NCBI GenBank assembly: GCA_964581535.1
Contig: CAZOOW010000002.1
Location: forward strand, 62,001-126,000
Length of the DNA: 64,000 nucleotides
Direction of reading: 5' to 3'
DNA from: CAZOOW01 sp964581535
GTDB taxonomy: Bacteria; Patescibacteriota; Saccharimonadia; Saccharimonadales; Saccharimonadaceae
Part shown: positions 56,645 to 64,000 of the stretch, piece after piece
Position numbering within the stretch: position 1 is the stretch's first letter
Layout: every line of letters starts with the position of its first letter
Program-made: the position numbers and the translations under genes
The notes under the pieces: model-generated
Told to the model about the DNA's origin: nothing
The model's database searches: none
The model's input: the letters and a program-made list of their open reading frames with translations, nothing else

Positions 56645-59600
56645 TCACTTAACAACGACGTTTTCTTTACCGTAAATCGTCGCAATAGCTGTACGTAATT
56701 CCTCAGTCGGGTTGGTTTTGAAGGGTAAGCGCATAGCCGAAGCTTTATCTGCACCAAGTACTAGAATAATCTCGTTTTCTCCAGGTGCTGCATTCAGCAT
56801 GCGTTTTAGCTGTTGAAGTTTCTCATGATCATTAGGATCACTCACACGTATATATAATTTATCGCTTTTTCTATCATCGACTGGTGTATAGCTGTACTTC
56901 TCTTGTTCGGCTGCTTGCGTAGCCTGTTTTGGTTTAGATTTTTTTGGTTTCAGCTCTTTCATTTTTTTACCCGTAGACTGGTAAGTATCGAGTTCATCAT
57001 TCGCAATAATGACGAGAGTATCAGCAATGATTTTAGCTTCGCCGAGCGAATTTCCTTGGCGGTCGGTACTGCTCACTTTTCCCTCAACTTTTATGACCTC
57101 ATCTTGGATTAATAGCTCGCTTATCTCCTCAAATAAGTTTGGAAAAACTACAACCTCTCCCTCGCCGGTCTTATCCTCGAGACGAACGAATGCCATCTTT
57201 GAACCATTTTTCGTAACTATTTGGCGGACACTACTAATGACTCCCCCGACGACAGCGGCTTTTTTATCGTGTTCAGGCTTTATGCTAGCTAACGCAACTG
57301 TTTGTTCGGCGAAATAGTCATCATATTTGTCCAGTGGATGAGCGCTAAGATACAGTCCGAGCAGCTCTCTCTCCCACTGAAGGCGTTCACGTTCAGTGTG
57401 CTTTTCTGGAGCGTGGTCGAGAACGATATCGGGCGCCTCGACTACGTCTGCCAGACCGCCAAAAAGATCTGCCTGGTTTGTCGCGGCATCTTTCTGTAGC
57501 TTTGATGCATGAGCCAAAATAGCGTCGAGGTTAAATAGAATATCGGAACGGTCGGCTAGCGAATCGAATGCTCCCGCCCTTGTCAAAGACTCCCATGCTT
57601 TACGATTGACACTACGTGTATTCACCCGTTTGGCAAAATCCGTGACACTGACAAATGGACCTTCTTCCCTTGCACGCAAGATCTCCTCTACTGCCCCCGT
57701 ACCGACTCCTTTTACTGCAGCCATACCAAAACGTACTTGTCTTGCATCTGGGACAATACCAAACTCTACGTAGCTTTCATTAACATCAGGACTCAAAACA
57801 CTAAGGCCCATGTGTTTACACTCACCAATCTCGATAGCTAAACGATCCGTATCATCGAAGTCACTCGTCATCAGTGCCGCCATAAATGCATCAGGATAGT
57901 GGGCCTTCAAATATGCCGTCCAGTAAGCGATCAGTGCGTAGCAGGCGGCGTGTGACTTGTTGAAACAGTAGTTAGCAAACTCTTCCAGCTGGCTCCAGAA
58001 CCTTTCCATTTGTGCACGGTCTGCATTGCTGTGCTTGATAGCTCCTTCGATAAACTCTGGTTTTACCTTTTGCATCATTGCCATGATTTTTTTACCGACA
58101 GCTTTTCGAAGCGTATCAGCTTGTCCGCCAGTAAAGCCTGCTAGGTCTTTGCTAATCTGCATAAACTGTTCCTGATAAACGAGAATACCGTACGTACTAG
58201 AAAGGGCTGCCTCCATTTTCGGGTGCAGATAGGTTATCTTTTCTTCACCATGCTTACGTTTAATGAAGCTATCGATAAACTGCATAGGGCCCGGCCGGTA
58301 CAATGCTACCATTGCGATAATATCGTCAAATTTGCTGGGTCGTAGCTCTCGGAGATAGCGTTTCATTCCCGCAGATTCCAACTGAAAAACACCTGTTGTG
58401 TCTCCCCGCTGAAATAATTCGAATGTTTTTTCGTCTTCTAACGACAACTCGCTAAGGTTTATAGATTTGCCATATACTTTTCTAATAATTCGAAGAGCGT
58501 TGTTGATAATAGTCAAGTTGCTCAAACCCAAAAAATCCATCTTTAGTAGGCCAAGATCCTCAACCGGGCCCATCGGATATTGCGTCGCAACAACGCCTTT
58601 TTGGGCCATTTCAAGGGGTGCGAACTTAACAATATCGTCCGGCGCGATAACGACACCCGCTGCGTGAACGCCGTGTGAACGAATTGTACCTTCCAGCCGG
58701 ACGGCAAAGTCAATTACTTTCTTGGCAGTTGGACTTGTGTCGTATTCTTTTTTTAAATCAGGATCAGTCTTTACACTTGTTGCTAGTGGTATGTGACGTC
58801 CTTGGACGGGTGGAGGAATAAGTTTTGCAAGTCTATCCGCCTCTCCGTACGGCACCTGGAGTACACGTGCAACATCGCGTACCGCAGCACGCGCTGCCAT
58901 TTTACCGAAAGTTGTAATATTTGCGACCCTCTCTGAGCCATATTTTTCTACACAATATTGAATCACCTCGTCGCGTCTCGTATCCTGAATATCAATATCG
59001 ATATCCGGCATACTGATGCGATCCGGATTCAAAAAACGCTCAAAAAGGAGGTCGTATTTTAATGGATCTAGATCAGTTATATTGAGAGCGTACGCGATGA
59101 TGGAACCAGCTGCTGAGCCACGACCAGGTCCAAAGATAATTCCACGCTCTTTACCCCAGTTAATAAAGTCATGAATAATTAAAAAGTAGCCATCAAATCC
59201 CATTTTATCGATGACGCCGAGTTCGTAATCCGCACGTTCAATGATCTCGCTGGAAAGTGTTTTTTTCGCATCTTCTATCGATAGTTTTTCCGAAGATGCC
59301 TTAATAATATCACCGTAACGCCACGCAAGACCCCGCCAAACCAGCTGATCTAGCCAAGTTTTTTCATTATACCCATCCGGAGTCGGAAAAGTCGGAATCA
59401 AAATCTTGCCAAACTCGAGCTCTACATTACATCGCTCTGCTACAGCCGCTGTATTGGTTATTATTTCTGGATGGTCTTTCCCCCATCTGTCAATAATTTC
59501 TTGCGGATCGGTTACATGAAGATGAAAATCTTTCAAGCTCATACGATTCTCATCTGCTAGAAATGCACCAGTACCAACACATAGAAGTATTTCGTGCGCT

Positions 59601-60283
59601 TCTTGATCTTCGGCATTTAGATAATGAGCATCGCTAGTCACTACGCATTCGATGCCGAGTTCCTTCCCTAATTTGAAGACGCCTTCGTTTATTTGCCGCT
59701 GGACATCCCATTCGTTATGGTCCTGAATTTCCAAATAATACCTATCGCCGAAGATTGATTTATACCACTTAGCAATGCGCTTTGCTTCGTCGTAATTTCC
59801 CGCCCGTAGATTCTCGCCAATTTCCCCACCTGCACATGCACTAAGTGCAATAAGCCCGCTATTGTATTTTTCTAGCATTTCGTGATCTACGCGGGGTTTA
59901 TAATAAACACCTTCAAGATTCGCTATCGAGCTAAGGCGCATAAGATTCTGATACCCCTCGTTGTTCATTGCCAGCAGTATCAAATGGTAGCGCGCCTTAT
60001 CTTTTGTTGGATCGCGATCATGAAGCGTTCGCGCAGCTACATATGTCTCAATCCCAATTATTGGACGTATATCGTTGTCTTTACAGGCTTTATAAAACTC
60101 AATGGCACCGGACAGGGTTCCGTGATCCGTCATAGCAACAGAATTCATGCCGAGCTCTTTTACACTAGCTACGAGTTCGGACACTTTCGTTAAACCATCG
60201 AGCAAGCTGTGATGCGTGTGGTTATGTAAATGAACATAATCAGACGCCATTAAAGAATGTTTCTTACTTCCCCCGTTTTTCAT
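56645..60283 (-). CDS. dnaE: DNA polymerase III alpha subunit
   Basis: The replicative polymerase, about 1212 residues. It has the PHP domain (HLHNHTHHSLLDG near the start), palm catalytic aspartates in PDIDIDIQDTRRDEVI, the fingers with KSHAACYALIAYWTAYLK, helix-hairpin-helix and an OB domain (about 1000-1075). No intein. An extended TGATATAAT ends 8 nt before the ATG at 60283. MASDYVHLHN, 12 codons on, is an alternative start. Confidence 0.95.
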   Translation of the reverse strand: MKNGGSKKHSLMASDYVHLHNHTHHSLLDGLTKVSELVASVKELGMNSVAMTDHGTLSGAIEFYKACKDNDIRPIIGIETYVAARTLHDRDPTKDKARYHLILLAMNNEGYQNLMRLSSIANLEGVYYKPRVDHEMLEKYNSGLIALSACAGGEIGENLRAGNYDEAKRIAKWYKSIFGDRYYLEIQDHNEWDVQRQINEGVFKLGKELGIECVVTSDAHYLNAEDQEAHEILLCVGTGAFLADENRMSLKDFHLHVTDPQEIIDRWGKDHPEIITNTAAVAERCNVELEFGKILIPTFPTPDGYNEKTWLDQLVWRGLAWRYGDIIKASSEKLSIEDAKKTLSSEIIERADYELGVIDKMGFDGYFLIIHDFINWGKERGIIFGPGRGSAAGSIIAYALNITDLDPLKYDLLFERFLNPDRISMPDIDIDIQDTRRDEVIQYCVEKYGSERVANITTFGKMAARAAVRDVARVLQVPYGEADRLAKLIPPPVQGRHIPLATSVKTDPDLKKEYDTSPTAKKVIDFAVRLEGTIRSHGVHAAGVVIAPDDIVKFAPLEMAQKGVVATQYPMGPVEDLGLLKMDFLGLSNLTIINNALRIIRKVYGKSINLSELSLEDEKTFELFQRGDTTGVFQLESAGMKRYLRELRPSKFDDIIAMVALYRPGPMQFIDSFIKRKHGEEKITYLHPKMEAALSSTYGILVYQEQFMQISKDLAGFTGGQADTLRKAVGKKIMAMMQKVKPEFIEGAIKHSNADRAQMERFWSQLEEFANYCFNKSHAACYALIAYWTAYLKAHYPDAFMAALMTSDFDDTDRLAIEIGECKHMGLSVLSPDVNESYVEFGIVPDARQVRFGMAAVKGVGTGAVEEILRAREEGPFVSVTDFAKRVNTRSVNRKAWESLTRAGAFDSLADRSDILFNLDAILAHASKLQKDAATNQADLFGGLADVVEAPDIVLDHAPEKHTERERLQWERELLGLYLSAHPLDKYDDYFAEQTVALASIKPEHDKKAAVVGGVISSVRQIVTKNGSKMAFVRLEDKTGEGEVVVFPNLFEEISELLIQDEVIKVEGKVSSTDRQGNSLGEAKIIADTLVIIANDELDTYQSTGKKMKELKPKKSKPKQATQAAEQEKYSYTPVDDRKSDKLYIRVSDPNDHEKLQQLKRMLNAAPGENEIILVLGADKASAMRLPFKTNPTEELRTAIATIYGKENVVVK

Positions 60284-60319
60284 CACCTTCTATTATATCA
60301 GTGTAAGCGTTGAATGTTT

Positions 60320-60637
60320 TCAGTTATCAACTTTGTCTTTTACCTGCTGAGATGTGTGTTGGATAGAATTTTTTGCGTTTTCGAAATACTGGCCTATGAG
60401 CGGAAAATTCACAAACCAGCTAAGTATCCATACGAGCATAGCGATGACTATAGTACCGCCTAACGCACTTCCGGCACCGAAAAAAATCCCACGAAAAAAA
60501 TTAACCTTATAAATCCGTCCACGTTTTCTATAGAGGTCGTTGTATGCCTCTTCGATCATCGCTTCTTCAGCATTTTCATTCTGTCGTTTCTTTTTTAAAA
60601 TACTACGACGGTCTAAATACTTGCGGAGTCTTTGCAT
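60320..60637 (-). CDS. Small membrane protein, DUF5665-like
   Basis: The 105-residue protein has a basic N-terminus with acidic helix (RLRKYLDRRSILKKKR), the segment FFRGIFFGAGSALGGTIVIAMLVWILSW forming one glycine-rich transmembrane helix, then PLIGQYFENAKNSI. That arrangement matches the DUF5665 pattern as I recall it, common in Candidate Phyla Radiation genomes. Function unknown. Its start lies directly after the stop of the gene upstream. Confidence 0.65.
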   Translation of the reverse strand: MQRLRKYLDRRSILKKKRQNENAEEAMIEEAYNDLYRKRGRIYKVNFFRGIFFGAGSALGGTIVIAMLVWILSWFVNFPLIGQYFENAKNSIQHTSQQVKDKVDN

Positions 60638-60638
60638 A

Positions 60639-60878
60639 TTATTTTCGAGCTTTTTTGACTTGATCAAGCACAAACTTTGCAATCAGCGCAGGTGAAGCAA
60701 ACTTGCTTGCATTTGCTGCCATAGCGTTCAGATGGCCAGCTGCTGACTGTGCGGTCGCCGTGACGTCCTTAATTTGCCTAGTTACCCGTATCAACAATAC
60801 AATGAGAACGATTGCGAGTAACAAAAATAGCGCTAAAAAAATTGCCAAAATTACTACTAAAATCTGCATTGCGTCCAT
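60639..60878 (-). CDS. Hypothetical membrane protein
   Basis: A 79-residue protein with one strong N-terminal transmembrane helix (ILVVILAIFLALFLLLAIVLIVLLI, about 6-30) and a helical cytoplasmic part that resembles DUF948-type proteins (TATAQSAAGHLNAMAANASKF). AAGGA precedes the ATG. It forms a pair with the next gene, and both lie just upstream of dnaE on the same strand. Confidence 0.65.
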   Translation of the reverse strand: MDAMQILVVILAIFLALFLLLAIVLIVLLIRVTRQIKDVTATAQSAAGHLNAMAANASKFASPALIAKFVLDQVKKARK

Positions 60879-60894
60879 TATTCTATATCCTTAT

Positions 60895-60933
60895 CTAATT
60901 ATCATTTTGCCTTAAAAAGCAATCTGCCTGCAT
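60895..60933 (-). CDS. Possible 12-codon leader ORF upstream of the 60639-60878 gene
   Basis: The ATG lies 7 nt after an extended -10 (TGCTATACT, hexamer 60941-60946), the same leaderless geometry as other genes here, and encodes MQADCFLRQNDN. The stop is about 5 nt before the ribosome site of the next gene. It may be a leader peptide or chance. Confidence 0.25.
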   Translation of the reverse strand: MQADCFLRQNDN

Positions 60934-60962
60934 ATGTGCCAGTATAGCACGCGCAGGCAGAT
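60922..60962 (-). terminator. Terminator of the GlsB-like gene with a promoter in its loop
   Basis: 10-bp arms ATCTGCCTGC (60922-60931) and GCAGGCAGAT (60953-60962) with inner GTGC/GCAC, followed on the minus strand by TGCTTTTT. The TATACT box of the downstream gene is in the loop. Confidence 0.7.
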
Positions 60963-60982
60963 AGAAATACGCTTCTCTCCGG

Positions 60983-61264
60983 TTAGACAGCTCGTCGTCG
61001 AGTCACCATGTTCCAGATAAGGAGCAGCAGTGCAGCGCCGACAAACGCAACGATAAATTTCGTCAGATAACCACTTGCGTCTGTTGTACCTGCAATACCA
61101 AGCATCGGAAGCAATGCATTCGCGACGATCGCACCTAAAATACCGACAACAACGTTTGCTACAACACCCATTGAGGCGTCACGAGCCATTACCATTGATG
61201 CTACCCATCCAGCAAGACCTCCGATGATTATCGTGCCGAGCCAACCTCCTAAACCTGCGTCCAT
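60983..61264 (-). CDS. GlsB/YeaQ/YmgE-family membrane protein
   Basis: The 93-residue protein has the family pattern of glycine-rich membrane segments: LGTIIIGGLAGWVASMVM, VVANVVVGILGAIVANALLPMLG and the C-terminal IVAFVGAALLLLIWNMV. The start at 61264 has AAAGGA 7 nt upstream. A longer frame into galU is rejected. Members are linked to stress but their function is unclear. Confidence 0.88.
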   Translation of the reverse strand: MDAGLGGWLGTIIIGGLAGWVASMVMARDASMGVVANVVVGILGAIVANALLPMLGIAGTTDASGYLTKFIVAFVGAALLLLIWNMVTRRRAV

Positions 61265-61340
61265 TTTCTTGTCCTTTCTGACAATTACTTTATACCCATA
61301 CAGTAACGGGTAAAAAGATTTACCACTGTGATAAATGTCA

Positions 61341-62231
61341 CTAAAGCTTGTTTCGAAGATATTCACCCAGTGGTTTGCCGAGCTCAGGATGCCTAAGTCC
61401 AAAATCAATAACTGTCTTTAAATACTCCAATTTATCACCGGTATCAAAATAGCGTCCGTTTTTGATCTCACATCCATAGTATGAATATCCATCATCTATC
61501 ATGCGCTGCATTACTGGCTGAAACATAAATTCACCGTCGCCATTATATTTTCGCGATGCCGCTTCAAGGTAATCGAACAATTTGCCTGGCAGCAGATAAC
61601 TACTGACGCTCGCGAGATTCGAAGGCGCGTCTTCCCTGCCCGGTTTTTCAATGATAGATGACATTCGTATTACACCTGGTTCGACGCTATCACCCGCCAC
61701 AACACCATAACGATCAAAGTCTTCGTCGAGGTGAATCGGTTTGCATGATAAGATCGCACCATCCAGCCTTTCAGCAGCAGCAACCATCTGAACAAAACGA
61801 GTTGGGGTTGCTTCGATAAAATCGTCTGCAAACGTATATATAAACGACTCATCCTTCTCGATCAAATGTGCAGCACATAACAGAGGTGTTGCAGTTCCAT
61901 ATGGGCCTTTCTGTCTCACATAAATGAAGTTCGCTAGGTTAGAAATAGCCTCCAGCTCATCAATAAAATGCTTCTTTTTCTCACCTCCAGCCTTCAGGTT
62001 ATTAACTAAGTCCTGGCTGGGAACATCAAAATGATCTTCAATAGCTCGCTTGTTCATGCTCCCGATAATGATAATGTCTTTGATTCCCGCTTCAACAAGC
62101 TCCTCGACAACGTACTGGATAATTGGCTTATCGATAAGCGGCAGCATCTCTTTGGGCATTGCCTTGGTTTGAGGCAAAAACCTCGTCCCGAAACCTGCTG
62201 CGGCGATAATGGCTTTTGTAGGTTTTTGCAC
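61341..62231 (-). CDS. galU: UTP-glucose-1-phosphate uridylyltransferase
   Basis: Makes UDP-glucose for surface glycans. The 296-residue protein has the nucleotide site AAAGFGTRFLPQTKAMPKEMLPL (about 11-33), DKPIIQYVVEE, FADDFIEA and EKPGREDAPSNLASVSSYLL. A GTG start at 62231 follows GGGGG. It lies 14 nt after gatB. No downstream glycosyltransferase is in the window. Confidence 0.94.
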   Translation of the reverse strand: MQKPTKAIIAAAGFGTRFLPQTKAMPKEMLPLIDKPIIQYVVEELVEAGIKDIIIIGSMNKRAIEDHFDVPSQDLVNNLKAGGEKKKHFIDELEAISNLANFIYVRQKGPYGTATPLLCAAHLIEKDESFIYTFADDFIEATPTRFVQMVAAAERLDGAILSCKPIHLDEDFDRYGVVAGDSVEPGVIRMSSIIEKPGREDAPSNLASVSSYLLPGKLFDYLEAASRKYNGDGEFMFQPVMQRMIDDGYSYYGCEIKNGRYFDTGDKLEYLKTVIDFGLRHPELGKPLGEYLRNKL

Positions 62232-62245
62232 GTGCGCCCCCTATG

Positions 62246-63700
62246 TTAGATTTGTTCTCGGATAATTTTCTGAGCGAGAGCAGGATTTGCCTGACCTTTT
62301 GACTTTTTCATAACCTGCCCAACTAGATAGCCGATCGCCTTATCGTTTCCAGAACGTATGTCGTTAATTGCCTGTATACTTGCTGGATCCGCCATAACTT
62401 CGTTAACAATTAATTTGATGGCCGCCTCATCACTGACCTGTAGCATATTGCTTGCTTCGGCAATTTGCCGAGGGTTTGACTCTCCCCTCAATAACAGGAT
62501 GAAGATATTTTTCGCAGCACTACCGGATAACTCGTTATTTTCAGTCATTTCAGAGAGCATAATCAGGTCATCCATTTCCGGTAGAATAGTCTGAGGTTTA
62601 GTGCTATCACTGTCCTCTACGACACTGGCGAACCAGTTAGCAACTCGCTTTGCTGACGTATCCCCGGCGTGTTTTTGAATGTCATAGACTCGCTGAGCTC
62701 GGTTCTTGTCAGATAACAACACAGCAATAACCGAGCTGTCAACTCCAAGGGATGAAAACGCATCGCGATAGTCGCTCGGCATCAGTGGTAGTTCATTCTT
62801 TAACTTGCGCACTTGCTCGATACCAACCCGAACAGGAGGTAAATCTGGATCCGGGAAATAACGATAGTCATGAGCATTTTCTTTGGACCTTTGAGTAAAC
62901 GTCTTTTGCTTGTCTTCGTTCCAGCCTCGAGTTTCCTGCACAACTAGTTCATTTTTATCCAAAATTTCCGCTTGGCGCAAACACTCGAACTCGGCCGCTT
63001 TTTCAACCGCTCGGAAACTGTTGAGGTTCTTGATCTCTGCACGGGTACCGAGTCGGCTCGATCCGCGGGGAGCAAGCGATATATTAACGTCAAAACGCAT
63101 ATTACCCTGGTAGAGGTCGCCATGAGTAACACCTGCGAAAGTCATGAGTTTATAAAGCTCGGCCGCATAAGCTCGAGCTTCTTGCGGACTGTGCATATCA
63201 GGTTCGGAGACAATCTCGATAAGCGGAGTTCCTGCTCGGTTTAAATCGACAAAACTGACATCACCGCCTGTTGGATGGGTAAGTTTACCTGCGTCGGCCT
63301 CAAGGTGCGCATGATGCAGTCTAACGCGCTTCAGTGTACCGTCAACCTGAGGCACATCGACGTAGCCACCAACTATCACCGGCTCAGCTAGCTGTGTTAT
63401 CTGATAGCCAAGTGGCAAATCAGGATAAAAATAATGTTTCCGCTCAAAACGGCTGAGTTTCGGTATCTCAGCATTCATAACCAGTCCGGCTTTTATCGCA
63501 AGCTCGACTGCCGCCTCATTTAACACCGGCAATGTGCCCGGAAAACCAAAACAAAGCGGAAACACTGTTGTATTTGGCGATTTGTCTCTAGCATCATTAT
63601 CAGCGGCGGCAAAGAGCTTCGACTTCGTTGCCAACTGAACGTGACACTCAATACCGATTGTCGGTTGATATCTTTTTATAATCGTATCCAGCTTGCTCAT
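62246..63700 (-). CDS. gatB: Aspartyl/glutamyl-tRNA amidotransferase subunit B
   Basis: GatB transfers ammonia to mischarged Glu-tRNA-Gln or Asp-tRNA-Asn. The 484-residue protein has the signature GIECHVQLATKSKLF, FPLCFGFPGTLPVLN, HYFYPDLPLGYQITQ and the C-terminal YqeY-like domain (GYLVGQVMKKSKGQANP). Its ATG overlaps the stop of the upstream gene as ATGA. gatA and gatC are not in the window, so they may lie elsewhere or beyond the right edge. Confidence 0.96.
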   Translation of the reverse strand: MSKLDTIIKRYQPTIGIECHVQLATKSKLFAAADNDARDKSPNTTVFPLCFGFPGTLPVLNEAAVELAIKAGLVMNAEIPKLSRFERKHYFYPDLPLGYQITQLAEPVIVGGYVDVPQVDGTLKRVRLHHAHLEADAGKLTHPTGGDVSFVDLNRAGTPLIEIVSEPDMHSPQEARAYAAELYKLMTFAGVTHGDLYQGNMRFDVNISLAPRGSSRLGTRAEIKNLNSFRAVEKAAEFECLRQAEILDKNELVVQETRGWNEDKQKTFTQRSKENAHDYRYFPDPDLPPVRVGIEQVRKLKNELPLMPSDYRDAFSSLGVDSSVIAVLLSDKNRAQRVYDIQKHAGDTSAKRVANWFASVVEDSDSTKPQTILPEMDDLIMLSEMTENNELSGSAAKNIFILLLRGESNPRQIAEASNMLQVSDEAAIKLIVNEVMADPASIQAINDIRSGNDKAIGYLVGQVMKKSKGQANPALAQKIIREQI

Positions 63701-64000
63701 AATGCCCCGAGCTCCGTGAGAGCTTTTTTGTAGGTCTTCAATGCGTCATTTAGTTGGCGTTTGGAGACGGAAAAGCTGCTTTCATGTGCTATCTTATTTC
63801 GTAATTTATGCACCGCCCAGACATGGTTAATATTACTAAAGTGGCTTTTTGAAAGCTTTAAACGATCGCCCATCGTTTCGCCCGCAATGCCCCTCTCTTT
63901 CATGGCACGATCAAGCAGTTTATCTGCACGAATAATAGCGAACTGCCACGTTGCGGCCTGCTCTGTGATTGACTGAGTAATGCTCAGCCATTCGCTGCGA
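63697..64000 (-). CDS. HEPN-like protein, C-terminal part (partial at right edge)
   Basis: The frame is open from the window edge; about 100 residues are visible, so the start is outside. The helices RADKLLDRAMKERG and VHKLRNKIAHE include RNKIAH, the Rx4H motif of HEPN domains, several of which are RNases or toxin parts. A C-terminal helix follows. It overlaps gatB by 4 nt, so it may be translated with it. The HEPN reading is by motif only and the role is unknown. Confidence 0.6.
   Translation of the reverse strand, partial: RSEWLSITQSITEQAATWQFAIIRADKLLDRAMKERGIAGETMGDRLKLSKSHFSNINHVWAVHKLRNKIAHESSFSVSKRQLNDALKTYKKALTELGAL

Noticed and set aside
56645..60283. Intein in dnaE (also rpoB, rpoC)
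   Set aside because: Lengths are normal and conserved motifs are uninterrupted.
1..64000. CRISPR array, insertion sequence, prophage or alternative genetic code
   Set aside because: No regular repeats, transposase or phage structural gene seen; TGA ends many genes, often as ATGA overlaps, so it is a stop codon.

Overview
The window reads as a stretch of a small-genome bacterium of the Candidate Phyla Radiation, most likely Candidatus Saccharibacteria (TM7). This is inference: the evidence is the compact mix of translation, RNA polymerase, Clp and cell-wall genes, the many small unrecognised membrane proteins, and synteny such as hisS-tig-clpP-rpoB-rpoC-rpsL-rpsG-fusA. TGA is used as an ordinary stop (several ATGA start/stop overlaps), so this is not a code-25 lineage. 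No phage, IS element or CRISPR array was seen. About 90% is coding.

Layout. 1-4279: the S10-type ribosomal operon on the minus strand (L3, L4, L23, L2, S19, L22, S3, L16, start of L29) with a clear promoter. 4299-9110: a zinc-ribbon cassette, then envelope genes (two VanY-type DD-carboxypeptidases, a CapA-like protein, membrane proteins). 9140-13220: a YtxH protein, S10 alone, an AEC transporter, EF-Tu. 13304-17666: a small membrane protein on the plus strand, then the str operon (S12, S7, an unknown protein, EF-G). 17696-18873: two small cassettes of unknown genes. 18867-29785: rpoC, rpoB, clpP, a newly noticed 34-codon ORF, tig, hisS. 29951-36807: RNA methyltransferase, two GNATs around tRNA-Leu, rsmD, a Zn-phospholipase-like protein, recG, tyrS. 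36960-50605: PBP1A, then clpC-zincin-radA-PIN/TRAM, nusA, aminopeptidase N, and an RNase HII-YraN fusion. 50646-64000: an unknown cassette, L19, malic enzyme, PilB ATPase, SpoU methyltransferase, CAP protein, DnaE, small membrane proteins, galU, gatB, and a partial HEPN-like gene.

Regulation is legible. Two CIRCE operators overlap the promoters of clpP and clpC, implying HrcA control of the Clp protease. Ribosomal and cassette genes have Shine-Dalgarno sites. At least eleven other genes have a -10 box ending only 6-8 nt before the start codon, the geometry of leaderless mRNAs. Promoters are often packed into terminators or the 3' ends of upstream genes.

Most interesting points: RpoC has lost the cysteines of both beta' zinc sites, and PilB has lost its tetracysteine motif. 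EF-G has NKIN instead of NKxD and lacks the GSA-type G5 motif. A 34-codon ORF between tig and clpP has its ribosome site folded into a hairpin and is framed by complementary arms. Four self-contained cassettes of unknown small genes, each with its own promoter and terminal hairpin, sit between core operons.
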